NCBI RefSeq assembly: GCF_902477725.1
Contig: NZ_CABSIF010000008.1
Location: 1 to 64,000, forward strand
Source: an uncultured Desulfovibrio sp.
GTDB taxonomy: Bacteria > Desulfobacterota > Desulfovibrionia > Desulfovibrionales > Desulfovibrionaceae
Direction: 5' to 3'
DNA: 64,000 nucleotides
Part shown: positions 7,981 to 17,063 of the stretch, one piece after another
Layout: the number at the start of each line of letters is the position of its first letter
Numbering within the stretch: the first letter of the stretch is position 1
Program-made: the position numbers and the translations under genes
Notes under the pieces: generated by a model
Told to the model about the DNA's origin: nothing
The model's input: only the letters and a program-made list of their open reading frames with translations
Database searches by the model: none

Positions 7981-10008
7981 TTATTTTGCGTTTTTTAAGA
8001 CTAATCCCACAAGCGGCGGAAGATACAGGGTGATATCCCCCTCATACCGACCCGGCAGGGGAGCAGTAAAATGCTCTGTTGGCGGGCTTTTTACTGCCAG
8101 ATTGCCATGCCCGGCAAAGCGGATTTCGTCAGACGAAAGCAGCTCCGCATACTTGCCGGGGCTTACAGCAAAGCGCAGGCCTTTTTGCGCCACAAGCTCG
8201 TGAAAGTTGAAGGCAAAGAGCAGTTGCCCTCGCTCAAAGGCCAGCAGGCGTTTTTCTTCATGTATAAAGCGGAACATGGGCGGCTGGGCAAAGTCCTCAA
8301 GGTGGCTTTGCACAAGGGCGAGCATCTGCCTGTCCCATGAGGCCAGGGAGTGATATTTCAGCCCCGGGTCGTCCGCCAGCCGCCATTGACGGTGCGCTTT
8401 TTTTTCCGCATCCAGCCATTCGGGATGCCCGAATTCGCAACCCATAAAGTTCAGATAGCCCGCATCTGCCGTTGCCAGCGTTATAAGCCGCATGAGCCGA
8501 TAAAAGGCCAGCCCGCGCGATATGTTCCAGCTCTCGGCCTTGTTGCCCATATGGCCGTACATGGCATCGCCCAGCAACCGCCAGATCATGGCATCGCTGC
8601 CGTTGATGTGCTGGTCGTGGCATTCCACATAGCTGATTGTGCGGTCGTAGGGCCGATGGTTGGTCATTTCATACCACAGGCTGCCCATGTCGCGCGGCTC
8701 TTCAATGCACTTGGCCCAGTAATCGGGAATACCCATTGCAAAGCGGTAATCAAAGCCAAGGCCGCCTTGCTCTGGCGGGCAGGTCAGCCCCGGCATGCCG
8801 GAAAATTCTTCGGCAATGGTCATGGCTGATGGGGCAAGCTCATGCGTGAGGGCATTGGCAAGGTTGAGATACAGCTCCCCGTTCACATCTGCGCGGGGCA
8901 GGCCGTTTTTGCCGTAAAAGCAGCGCCCCACATGAGAAAAGTCGTCATCCTCGCCAAAATCCGCATAGAGCATGTTGCCCACGGCATCAAAGCGGAAGCC
9001 GTCCACGTGGAATTCTTCCAGCCAGTAGCGGCAATTGGAGAGCAGAAAACGCCGCGTTGCCTCCTGACTGAAGTCAAAAGATGGCGTTCCCCACTGGTTT
9101 TGCTGCTCGGTAAAAAAATACCTGCTGCCATCGTACTGCGCCAGCCCTTGCTCCGTGTTGGCGCTGGCGTGGCCGTGGGGCACATCAAGTATCACCGCCA
9201 GCCCCAGGCCGTGCGCGGTGTCCACAAGCTCCTTAAAGCCGTCCGGGGTGCCGTAGCGAGAGGACGGCGCAAAATAGCTGCCCACCTGATAGCCAAAGGA
9301 TTTGTACAGCGGGTGCTCCAGTATGCCCATGAGCTGCACCGCCGTGTAGCCGCAAGCCTTGATGTGGGGCAGGATGTCGCGGCAAAAATCCGCATAGCTG
9401 CCCACGCTGTCGCCCTTGTGCGCCTGCGCTGATTGCGCCATGCCCACATGAGCCTCGTAAATACGTGGAAAGGCCTGCCGGGCAGGGCGGTGATGCTTGA
9501 CGCGGTAGGGTTCATCCGGCAGCCACAGGCGGGCGCACCATTGCTCCGGCACAGCCGCGTTCTGTTCCACCCAGTTGGCAAAGGCTGGCACGCGCTTGAG
9601 GGCCTTGCCGGGGTGCTGCGCGTCCTGCGCATGCGCGGGAACCAGCCGCAACTCCACGTAGGTGCCGTGTTGCAGGGCATCGCCGGGCAGTTCCAGTTCA
9701 AAAATGCCGTCTGCACAGCGCTCAAAGCGATATTTGGCGTGGCGCTGAAAGTTCAGTTTGTCGGTGGTGAGCCACAGGCTTTCGGCATTGGGCATGTATT
9801 CGCGCCAGCGCCAGATGTTGCCTGCGGGCGTTGTGAGGCGGTGAGCGCCAAAGGTGAGATGCTGACCAGCGTAGGCGCTCAGCGAACCGTAGAGGGTGCG
9901 TATGCGCTCAATTTCAGCCATACAGGCTTGGGTGCGGCGTTGAATGAAGGGGCGGTACTGCTCCAGGGCAGGGTCATCCAAAGGACTGCCGGGAGAAGCG
10001 GAAGGCAT
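7981..10008 (-). CDS. glgB: 1,4-alpha-glucan branching enzyme, eukaryotic type (GH13)
   Basis: Transfers alpha-1,4 glucan segments to alpha-1,6 branch points in glycogen. The 675-aa protein has an N-terminal CBM48-like domain (WRWREYMPNAESLW) and a GH13 barrel. Barrel motifs in order are VILDVPHGHAS, GFRFDAVGNML (nucleophile Asp), AEEFSGMPGL (general acid Glu) and ECHDQ (third Asp). The HGHAS and GNMLY forms resemble plant, animal and some bacterial branching enzymes rather than E. coli GlgB, as do the short N-terminus and overall length. AGGAG lies seven bases before the ATG. No other glycogen gene is in the window. The tRNA-Pro copy 2 promoter follows the stop after 13 bases with no terminator between. 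Confidence 0.9.
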   Translation of the reverse strand: MPSASPGSPLDDPALEQYRPFIQRRTQACMAEIERIRTLYGSLSAYAGQHLTFGAHRLTTPAGNIWRWREYMPNAESLWLTTDKLNFQRHAKYRFERCADGIFELELPGDALQHGTYVELRLVPAHAQDAQHPGKALKRVPAFANWVEQNAAVPEQWCARLWLPDEPYRVKHHRPARQAFPRIYEAHVGMAQSAQAHKGDSVGSYADFCRDILPHIKACGYTAVQLMGILEHPLYKSFGYQVGSYFAPSSRYGTPDGFKELVDTAHGLGLAVILDVPHGHASANTEQGLAQYDGSRYFFTEQQNQWGTPSFDFSQEATRRFLLSNCRYWLEEFHVDGFRFDAVGNMLYADFGEDDDFSHVGRCFYGKNGLPRADVNGELYLNLANALTHELAPSAMTIAEEFSGMPGLTCPPEQGGLGFDYRFAMGIPDYWAKCIEEPRDMGSLWYEMTNHRPYDRTISYVECHDQHINGSDAMIWRLLGDAMYGHMGNKAESWNISRGLAFYRLMRLITLATADAGYLNFMGCEFGHPEWLDAEKKAHRQWRLADDPGLKYHSLASWDRQMLALVQSHLEDFAQPPMFRFIHEEKRLLAFERGQLLFAFNFHELVAQKGLRFAVSPGKYAELLSSDEIRFAGHGNLAVKSPPTEHFTAPLPGRYEGDITLYLPPLVGLVLKNAK

Positions 10009-10065
10009 GGCGGATCTCCTGTTTATGGTTGCCCGAAAGTGGCGGGCGCAGGCTCGTCATGCATT

Positions 10066-10093
10066 GCCCGTCCGGCCCGGAAGCCGGACGGGC
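10066..10093. terminator. Strong GC hairpin between dehydrogenase and branching enzyme genes
   Basis: A ten-base perfect stem, GCCCGTCCGG with CCGGACGGGC, and an eight-base loop. No T run follows on either strand, so termination is likely but not certain. It lies 32 bases past the stop of the minus-strand gene at 10125. Confidence 0.5.
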
Positions 10094-10124
10094 ACAAGGG
10101 CCATTGCTGGCCCAGAAGCGTCAG

Positions 10125-11030
10125 TTATTTGCAGCAGGCGCGCCAATCCTTGGCCGAAAGTTCGGCAAGGCATTCCACCAGAGCCTGAGTGCCCTTGCTG
10201 CCCTGGCCCTTGGCCTGCAGGATGCGGTAAAGCTGGTCAGCCAGGGTGATGCCGGGCAGCACAAGCTTCATGCGGCGGCATTCGTCAAGGCAGAGGCCCA
10301 GATCCTTGATGAAGTGGTCGATGAAGAAGCCGGGGGCAAAGTCGCCCTTGAGCATGCGGCGGCCAAGGGTGTTCATGGCAAAGCTGCCGCCGGAACCGGC
10401 AACCACAAGTTCCATCCACTTGGCAACGTCAAGGCCTGCTTCCTGCGCAAAGAGGAAGGATTCGCAGGTGCTGATCATCACGCCAGCAATGGCGGCCTGA
10501 TTGGCAAGCTTGCCCTTCTGGCCAAAGCCAGCGCCGCCGCAGTGCAGAATGTTGGTGCCCATCTTGTTGAAGCAGGGCAGTACGCGCTCGTAAGCCGCGT
10601 TGTCGCCGCCCACAAAGATGGAGAGCTTGGCATCGCGCGCGCCCACATCGCCGCCGGTAACAGGGGCGTCCAGTGATTCGCAGCCCTGCTTTTTGGCGGC
10701 AGCGGCAATGCGCTCGGCCAGCACGGGGCTGGAGGTGCTCATGTCGCACACAATGCCGCCAGCGGCCAGGCCGCGCAGCACGCCGTTTTCGCCCAGCGTC
10801 ACTTCTTCCACATCATGGGGGTAGCCCACAATGGTAAAGACCACGTCAGAGGCTTCGGCGACGGCGCGGGGGGTATCGGCCCACTTGGCGCCCTTGGCGA
10901 GCAGGGGTTCGGTTTTGGCCTTGGTGCGGTTATATACGGTCAGCGGCCAGCCGGCTGCCTGAAGGTGTCCAGCCATCGAAAGGCCCATAACACCCGTGCC
11001 AATCCAGCCAATACGCATTTTGTCAGCCAT
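10125..11030 (-). CDS. NAD(P)-dependent beta-hydroxyacid dehydrogenase (3-hydroxyisobutyrate / tartronate semialdehyde reductase family)
   Basis: A 301-aa oxidoreductase of the GarR/MmsB/GLYR family, which interconverts beta-hydroxy acids and semialdehydes. A Rossmann motif IGWIGTGVMGLSMAGHL opens the protein. The substrate signature DAPVTGGDVGARDAKLSI is at about 120-137. The catalytic lysine lies in GKLANQAAIAG (about 170-180). The C-terminal helical domain is complete. The cofactor loop has VYNRTKAK after the second strand, and Arg there suggests NADP preference (inference). AAGGAGAG lies six bases before the ATG. It begins 17 bases after the srf-locus FGE-fold gene on the same strand, so it may be read through from that operon, but the functional link is unclear. 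Confidence 0.88.
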   Translation of the reverse strand: MADKMRIGWIGTGVMGLSMAGHLQAAGWPLTVYNRTKAKTEPLLAKGAKWADTPRAVAEASDVVFTIVGYPHDVEEVTLGENGVLRGLAAGGIVCDMSTSSPVLAERIAAAAKKQGCESLDAPVTGGDVGARDAKLSIFVGGDNAAYERVLPCFNKMGTNILHCGGAGFGQKGKLANQAAIAGVMISTCESFLFAQEAGLDVAKWMELVVAGSGGSFAMNTLGRRMLKGDFAPGFFIDHFIKDLGLCLDECRRMKLVLPGITLADQLYRILQAKGQGSKGTQALVECLAELSAKDWRACCK

Positions 11031-11047
11031 TGATTCTCTCCTTTTGT

Positions 11048-12763
11048 CTACTGAAAACGGCGTTCAAGAATTGCTTTCTGCATGGCCTCGCGCGAAACGG
11101 TTTTGTTTTTGCGCACCGCGTCCACGTGGAGCCGATACAGTTCAAGGTTTCGATGCATGTTCTCATTGAAGGGGTCATTGCCGCTGAAATCTTTTGCAAG
11201 GGATGCATCTGCGGCGGCAAGAACTTCGGGAGCAAGCAACGCGCTTTCTTCTACCTTGCTGCGGTAGAAGGTGAGGGACTTTTCAATGCTCGTATCAAGC
11301 ATCACAAGGCCCCGGTTGGCAGTATCCAATATCTGCTTGAGCTTTTCAAGGGCCGCACCCTTGGCAGAAGCTTTTTCACGCTCCATACTTTCAATTTGCG
11401 TTTTCAAACTGTTACGTCTGCTGGAGTAATTTCTTATGGTTTCGATCATATATACGCCAGTACGCAGCAGCGATTGCGCTTCAAGCTGCTTCTGACGTTC
11501 CAGCATGATATTGTTTTCCTTGATGGTATTGCGCAGATCCTGAAGATTCTTGCGGGATGCCTCATCCGGCGCGGCCGCCAGCAGACGGTCGAGCTCATCA
11601 AGAGGATTACGGGCGGTCTGGCCGTCCTGCGCCAGCGGGGCCAGTTTTTCGCCAGCCTTGTTCCATTCTGCGGTCAGTTCCTGCGGACGCCCGCCGCCGG
11701 GAGTGTTGATACCCGATATCACAGGGCGAAAGCCCAGATCGCGGGCGTGTGCGGGGCCGTCTGTGAGAAAAAATGGCATTTCTTCCCTGCGGCCAGGCAG
11801 AATCTCCGCATCGCCAGAGAGGAAGGAGCCGCCCTTGCGCACAAAGCCGCCAGCAGAGCCGTGCAAACGGCCAGCCATTGAAAAGCGAAAGGCATCCAGC
11901 ACCATTTCCGCCGCATTGCCAGCGGTGTCGTAAATGCCAAGCGGATTGGGCTTGCGCGAACCTATGTTTGCCATGCCCTCGGCCCTTGCGCCTTGCTCCG
12001 GCCTGTAAACGGCGTAGTCGGCCTTGCTCTCCCCGGTGGGCAGGGCAAAAAAATCCTCCTGCAACAGCAGCTGGCTGCCAGCAGTCTGCCCGCCGCGCGC
12101 GGCGTATTCCCATTCCGTTTCAGTGGGCAGGCGCACAAAGCCTACGTTGCGCTGGTCGCCAGCAAAGCGCGGCAGCGAATCGGGCGCGTTCTGCAAAAGC
12201 CATGTGGTGTAACGGCGGGTAAAGTCCACGGCATCGTACCAGCTCATATCTGTAGCGGGGCGGGCCGCTTCCGCGCCAGGGTTTGCAGTATCCGGGCAGG
12301 CATTGTCCATCACGGCATGCCATTGCAGGTTGCTGACTTCGTACTTAGCCACAAGATAAAAGTAGTTCTGCCCCTGCGGAGCCTGTTTGCGCCAGGCTGC
12401 GGGCAGGTCTTCAAGCGTAAAAGCCCCGGAAAGCGCGGTATTGTAGCGCCGGTCGTAGAAGGCTCGATCCTGATGGGCACTGTCGTCCACACCGGGGCGC
12501 ATGGGCATATCCCACAGCAAGCCTTTGGCGGGCACTGCCACCAGCTTGAAAACCATGCTCAGGCCGCAGGGCATGGGCAGGATGATGTCGTTATCCGCCG
12601 GTTTGGGATTATAGGCGTCAGCCGTACTCACATCGGCCTTGCGGGCCAGGGCCGCCAGCACGGATTGCGAGGCGCAGGGGGCAAGAAGCAGGGCGCAGCA
12701 CACAGCGGCGGCAAAACCCCACTGCAAGGGCGCGAGATTGCGGATGCGCAGATCAGATTTCAC
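11048..12763 (-). CDS. Exported FGE-sulfatase-fold (SUMF1) domain protein without catalytic cysteines
   Basis: 571 aa, last gene of the srf block. An N-terminal signal-like segment (about 15-35) is followed by a formylglycine-generating-enzyme fold (about 90-330). Hallmarks are YEVSNLQWHAVM, DMSWYDAVDFTRRY, FVRLPTETEWEYAARGG, GIYDTAGNAAEMVLDAF and LGFRPV. The active segment reads VRKGGSFLSGDAEILPGRRE, with no cysteine where true FGEs have their pair, so it is probably a binding or scaffold version. A ~200-residue coiled-coil C-terminus follows. The GTG start overlaps the permease stop by 11 bases and has GGAGG six bases upstream. A longer frame further upstream only re-reads the permease gene. 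Confidence 0.85.
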   Translation of the reverse strand: MKSDLRIRNLAPLQWGFAAAVCCALLLAPCASQSVLAALARKADVSTADAYNPKPADNDIILPMPCGLSMVFKLVAVPAKGLLWDMPMRPGVDDSAHQDRAFYDRRYNTALSGAFTLEDLPAAWRKQAPQGQNYFYLVAKYEVSNLQWHAVMDNACPDTANPGAEAARPATDMSWYDAVDFTRRYTTWLLQNAPDSLPRFAGDQRNVGFVRLPTETEWEYAARGGQTAGSQLLLQEDFFALPTGESKADYAVYRPEQGARAEGMANIGSRKPNPLGIYDTAGNAAEMVLDAFRFSMAGRLHGSAGGFVRKGGSFLSGDAEILPGRREEMPFFLTDGPAHARDLGFRPVISGINTPGGGRPQELTAEWNKAGEKLAPLAQDGQTARNPLDELDRLLAAAPDEASRKNLQDLRNTIKENNIMLERQKQLEAQSLLRTGVYMIETIRNYSSRRNSLKTQIESMEREKASAKGAALEKLKQILDTANRGLVMLDTSIEKSLTFYRSKVEESALLAPEVLAAADASLAKDFSGNDPFNENMHRNLELYRLHVDAVRKNKTVSREAMQKAILERRFQ

Positions 12764-14012
12764 GGATAACCTCCGAGGGTTCAACGCGGGCAGCCCGCAA
12801 AGCAGGGGCAAGGGCGGCCAGCAGGGCAAGCCCCGAAACTGCGGCAAAGGCCAGCGCAAAATGCTCTGGCAGCAGGAGGCATACCTGCTCCATGCCGATA
12901 ACGCTGGCGCTGAAAAGTCTGTTGATGGCAAAGGCCGCCACCCCGTACACGCCGGAGGCCAGCGCCGTGCCCGCAAGGGCTGTGAGCAACGATTGCGCCA
13001 GCGGAAACAGCATAAGCTTGCCCGTGGTGAAGCCGTGGAGCCGCAGCAGGCCGAGGATGCGCTCCTTGCGTTTGATGCCAGCCAGTACGTTGCTGGCGGT
13101 GGACGCCAGAAAACCAATGCCTGTTGCTGCGCAGATGAGGGCAAATATCAGGTTGAGGGCGCGCGCAAGCGCCGTAACCTGCTCGATTTCTTCCGCATGG
13201 GTGTACACATCAAGTTTTTGGGCGGCAAAGGCCTCCCGCAGTGGCATCACATGGTCAAGGCCGCGGGCGTACAGGCGGAATCCTGGATAGATACGCTCGC
13301 CCTGAGGGCGTGGCTCACCTGTCCAGCCATTCTGCGCGCCCAGCTCCGGCACGGCGCGACCATCGCGGTAGTCTTCCGTAGCTTCCATGAGAGGCAGCGG
13401 CACGTAGGCCACATCCTTTTGCTGGGCGGCAAGGGGCAGCACTGCCGCCACGCGCAGGGCCACGCGGGCAGTCTGCACCTTGCCCTGAAAGCGCCGTTCA
13501 ACCTTTCCATTGAGGGTGTCGCCCTGTTTAAGGTGCAGCTTTTCCGCTGCTGAGGACGACAGGGTTACGCCAATGGCTTCTGTGTCGGGCGATTGCGGCA
13601 TGGTCGGCACCGCAGCGTCAAAGCGCAGCAACAGGGGGTCGCCCTCGGCTGTTGGCTCCAGCGAGGCCACCAGCACAGAGCGGGCATCGCCATTGCCCGC
13701 GCTCAGATCCATGGTGGCGGCAATGGAGCGCGTACGCGGCAGCACAAAGGCCACATCCGGGTGGGCTGCCAGTTTGGCAAGATATTCGGGCGTGTATCTG
13801 CCGCTTATGACGGGTGAAATTTCAAGATTGCGGGGATCGTTGCGCAACCGTTCGGTGAGGGTTTGCACCACGCCGAATTTTACGCCGTAGAGCACCAGCA
13901 GGGGAGTGAGCACAGCAGCCAGCCCTAGCACGGCGCAGGCCGAGAGCAGAAATTCGTGCCAGTAGTCCTTGCAGGCCAGCCGCAGCATGGTTGTCCAGGT
14001 ATTCGCCGCCAT
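12753..14012 (-). CDS. ABC transporter permease, MacB/FtsX type
   Basis: A 419-aa membrane protein with the FtsX/MacB layout. One N-terminal transmembrane helix (about 20-45) is followed by a ~220-residue extracytoplasmic domain. Three C-terminal helices follow: about 275-300, the region after GLLRLHGF, and the last before ALRAARVEPSEVIREI. The GIKRKERILGLLRLHG segment matches the coupling loop conserved in this class. Partner is the ATPase gene just upstream (2-base gap). Such transporters extract lipoproteins or transmit mechanical signals rather than importing solutes. The genetic setting suggests service to the srf envelope proteins (inference). Confidence 0.88.
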   Translation of the reverse strand: MAANTWTTMLRLACKDYWHEFLLSACAVLGLAAVLTPLLVLYGVKFGVVQTLTERLRNDPRNLEISPVISGRYTPEYLAKLAAHPDVAFVLPRTRSIAATMDLSAGNGDARSVLVASLEPTAEGDPLLLRFDAAVPTMPQSPDTEAIGVTLSSSAAEKLHLKQGDTLNGKVERRFQGKVQTARVALRVAAVLPLAAQQKDVAYVPLPLMEATEDYRDGRAVPELGAQNGWTGEPRPQGERIYPGFRLYARGLDHVMPLREAFAAQKLDVYTHAEEIEQVTALARALNLIFALICAATGIGFLASTASNVLAGIKRKERILGLLRLHGFTTGKLMLFPLAQSLLTALAGTALASGVYGVAAFAINRLFSASVIGMEQVCLLLPEHFALAFAAVSGLALLAALAPALRAARVEPSEVIREI

Positions 14013-14014
14013 GA

Positions 14015-14830
14015 TCAGGCCGTCCTCCCTGTCCAGTGGAGGATGGACGCGCTGCCGCCCTTGTCCTGTTCCACACGCACCGGCGCGAGCACAAAGCCAG
14101 CCTGACGCGCCTGCTCAAGGTTGTGCGTGACCATGACCACTGTGATGCTTAACTGGCGCGCCAACTCCGCAAAAAGCCGCAGCACGTTGGCCGCATGACC
14201 AGGATCAAGCGCAGCAGTTGGTTCGTCCGCCAGCACGACCGATGGCCCGTGCGCCAGCGCCGAAGCTATGGCGACCCGCTGGCGTTCGCCCACGGAGAGC
14301 GTTGCCGGGTAATGCCCCAGCAAGTGCCCGATGCCTAGCCGATCAACCACGATTGTGATGGCCTCCTGCCGCGTGGCAAGGGTGCCAAGGCTCTTGCAGC
14401 GTAGCACGATATTTTCGCGCGCGCTCAAAAAAGGCAGCAGGCCGCCTGTTTGCAGCACATAGCCAAGATAGTGCAGACGCAGCAGGGCCAGAGCATCGGT
14501 GCCGCCACTGCGCCACGCGGCCAGAATATCCGTGGTGGCACCAGCCTGCGGGCTGAACATAAAACTGGCGGCGGCACTGGCGGGATGGGGCAGGTCGTCT
14601 TGCCGTGACCCCACGGGATTGTGCGGCAGGGCAAAGCCCTCGGGCGTCATATCCGGGCTGAGGGCGCAGGCCAGCATATCCAGTGCCGTGCTTTTGCCGC
14701 AACCGCTGGGGCCAACCAGAGCCAGCAGACTGCCACGCGGCACGTCAAGCTGCTCTATGCGCAGGCGAAAGCCTTCGTCACCGGGACGGGTTTTGCCAAT
14801 ATTGCGCAGGCTGAAAACCATGTCGGACAT
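14015..14830 (-). CDS. ABC transporter ATP-binding protein (LolD/MacB type)
   Basis: 271-aa ATPase partner of the following permease. Walker A is GPSGCGKST (about 40-48), the signature is LSVGERQRVAIA, Walker B is VVLADEPTAALD, and the switch His is in MVTHN. A ~30-residue insertion between Walker A and the Q-loop region is longer than usual. The ATG at 14830 was chosen because GGGAG lies five bases upstream. The frame stays open further upstream, but that extension has no ribosome site and no ABC-like sequence. It is preceded by a 198-base gap after the VWA gene, where an internal promoter could lie. Confidence 0.88.
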   Translation of the reverse strand: MSDMVFSLRNIGKTRPGDEGFRLRIEQLDVPRGSLLALVGPSGCGKSTALDMLACALSPDMTPEGFALPHNPVGSRQDDLPHPASAAASFMFSPQAGATTDILAAWRSGGTDALALLRLHYLGYVLQTGGLLPFLSARENIVLRCKSLGTLATRQEAITIVVDRLGIGHLLGHYPATLSVGERQRVAIASALAHGPSVVLADEPTAALDPGHAANVLRLFAELARQLSITVVMVTHNLEQARQAGFVLAPVRVEQDKGGSASILHWTGRTA

Positions 14831-15028
14831 TAAAACTCCCAGCATTGCGGCGTGCCGCAGGCTTTTGCTGTTGCCGGTTTCCTGACCCATTGCCGTGCCC
14901 GTTGGGGCAAAAATTGTGAGAAATTGTGTTCCCTGCCAGGGAAGGGGCCTATTTATCAAGGACGTGTACGCTGTTGCTACTCGACCTGAATAAAAAAGCA
15001 TCCTGACGCGGGCAGGGGACAAAAAGCC

Positions 15029-17008
15029 CTAGGGCAGCATGCTCAGCGGCACACGATAAACCCAGTCGCCGGGGTTGGGCTGACCGAAGCTTTCCCAGTT
15101 GGCGCGGTCGCGGTCATATTCCTCATACCGGGCAAGCCGGGATTTGAGGCGGTTGATAAAGGCCGTCTGTTCGCCCACGCTCATGCGGTACCAGTCTTCC
15201 TCGCGCAGCAGCATGACGTCGCTCTTGTAGGGCAGGCCGTCCAGAAATTCGGAAAGCACGCCAAGCTCGGCCAGATTCTTGCCCTGCGTGGGCATGTTGG
15301 GGTCGCGGGCCATGCGGGTGGAAGCAGAAAGCACACCCTGGAAAAAGTCGCGCGCGTCAGTCTTTTTGGTGCGCTCGGCATTGTCGATAATGGCCTTGAG
15401 CTGGGCGCTCAGATCGTTGAGCTGGTTCTTGGTCAGCAGCACTGCCACGTCAACACTGGGAGTCTGCCTGCTTTTGGCAAGCTGGCTCAGATCCATGTCT
15501 GCAATCCAGGAGTTAACCACGGAAGGCGCGGCGTTTTCACGCGTCTTGCCAAGGTATTCAAGCTGCATGGCATAGCCGAGGGTCGCTGCCAGATTGGCGG
15601 CCTGATCCTCCGCCGAGGCAGTCTGCGGCTTCTCGTCCTTGGGCTTGGTCATGATTTTGCCTTCGGCGGTGTTCTTGACCATATCGAGCATGCCAGTTGC
15701 CAGAGTCTTGGTGATGGCGGCAAACTGCTCCGCACCCTTGGCAGGCGTGGGGGCAGACACCACCAGATAGTTGGAACGGTTGCCCGAAAGCTTGCTCAGC
15801 GCGCGGTAGCTCTGCTCCGCATAGGCGTGGTTGGCGTTGCCGCCGGGGCTTTTGAGGTGCAGGGCGGTAATCCAGATGCCCTTCTGGCGGGCAAAATCGT
15901 TGACTTCGCTTGGGCCCATTGCCACCGAGGCAAACTTGTCGCCGCTTTTGAGCGGGCCTGCATCGGTAATCAGCAGGATCAGGCGCGAGGAATAGTCGCT
16001 CCAGTTCAGACCTTCAACGGCCTTGTACACGCCAGCCAGCGAATCCTCGTTGAAATCGTGGCTGGAAACCTTGGCTTCCTGTACTTTTGAAAGCTTTTCT
16101 TCAAGGCTTTTGCGGTCTTTTGCCGTGGCAAAATCGCTCACAACTTCGGTGGTGTATTCCAGACCGGGCGTAGCCTTGGTGCTGCTACGAAAGGCCACAA
16201 CGGCAAAGCCCACGTTGTCGGTCATGTGATCTTTTTCAATCTTGTCGTATATCTGCCGAACCACATTCAGGCTCTGGTCGATATAGGGCTTCATGGAAAT
16301 GGTGGTGTCGATGACAAGGGCAATGCCGGTCTTGGGCGGGCCGTTCTTGCCGTCCTTGTTCTTGCCGTTGCCTGGGTCGATGGAGGCCACCCGCAGAAAC
16401 TTGACGCCGTCAAAGGGGTCTTTCATGTCCAGTATGGGCATGAGATAAAAGCGCTTTTCAGACACTGCGCCCTGCGCGTCCGTCGGTTCGCTGGCAAGGA
16501 TGGGCATGGTTTCCGGTGCGGGCTGGTTGCTCTGGCGCAGGCTTGCGGCCTGTGCTTCAAGAGCATCGAGCCTTTTTTCCATGTCTGGTGCGGCGCAAAG
16601 TTCGTTCAGGCCTGTTTCCGTCTTGAAAAACAGCACAGGATCGCGCCCGGTGCGGGGCGTGAACAGCAGGGTGAGCGACTGGTTCCAGTCCGTAGCCTTG
16701 GCGACCTCCATCCAGCCCTCGGGCTGCGCGGTGGAAGCGCCAACCTGAAGGTACGCGTCCTTGCGGTCATAGACGTACATAACCGTAAAGGGCACCACGC
16801 TTTTGCGCACCACGGCGCCATCGGCCTTTGGCTCGGCCAGCAGGGCCGCGCCGGGATGGCTGACCACCCGCTGGAACAGCGTTTTTTTACCCTGCTGCAA
16901 CAGGGGCGCGGCAGAAGAGGTGGAAACAGTGCCAGCAAGGCAGACGCCAAGGCCCAGCACCAGCAGGGCTACAAGGCAGCAACGGCGAAACATGGGCATG
17001 CAATGCAT
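15029..17008 (-). CDS. Exported von Willebrand factor A domain protein
   Basis: 659 aa. A signal peptide (about 1-33, ending SSAAP) is followed by an SH3-like N-terminal part and a short helical linker. A VWA domain lies at about 225-430. Its metal-binding MIDAS motif reads DTTIS (D-x-T-x-S variant), followed by a GFAVVAFRSS strand and ITDAGP. A ~220-residue helical C-terminal region follows. VWA domains bind protein partners through a divalent metal. GAGGAG precedes the ATG by six bases. Sits between the TM/Sel1 gene and the ABC genes of the srf block, on the same strand. Predicted periplasmic location; partner unknown. Confidence 0.87.
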   Translation of the reverse strand: MHCMPMFRRCCLVALLVLGLGVCLAGTVSTSSAAPLLQQGKKTLFQRVVSHPGAALLAEPKADGAVVRKSVVPFTVMYVYDRKDAYLQVGASTAQPEGWMEVAKATDWNQSLTLLFTPRTGRDPVLFFKTETGLNELCAAPDMEKRLDALEAQAASLRQSNQPAPETMPILASEPTDAQGAVSEKRFYLMPILDMKDPFDGVKFLRVASIDPGNGKNKDGKNGPPKTGIALVIDTTISMKPYIDQSLNVVRQIYDKIEKDHMTDNVGFAVVAFRSSTKATPGLEYTTEVVSDFATAKDRKSLEEKLSKVQEAKVSSHDFNEDSLAGVYKAVEGLNWSDYSSRLILLITDAGPLKSGDKFASVAMGPSEVNDFARQKGIWITALHLKSPGGNANHAYAEQSYRALSKLSGNRSNYLVVSAPTPAKGAEQFAAITKTLATGMLDMVKNTAEGKIMTKPKDEKPQTASAEDQAANLAATLGYAMQLEYLGKTRENAAPSVVNSWIADMDLSQLAKSRQTPSVDVAVLLTKNQLNDLSAQLKAIIDNAERTKKTDARDFFQGVLSASTRMARDPNMPTQGKNLAELGVLSEFLDGLPYKSDVMLLREEDWYRMSVGEQTAFINRLKSRLARYEEYDRDRANWESFGQPNPGDWVYRVPLSMLP

Positions 17009-17063
17009 AGTGAACTCCTCGCGGAATACAGCAATTCTAGGTCAAACTGCTCGGGGGCCGCGT

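Noticed and set aside
12764..13144. Upstream extension of the FGE-fold gene
   Set aside because: This stretch re-reads the permease gene in another frame and is Arg/Trp/Pro-rich; the GTG at 12763 with GGAGG is the better start.
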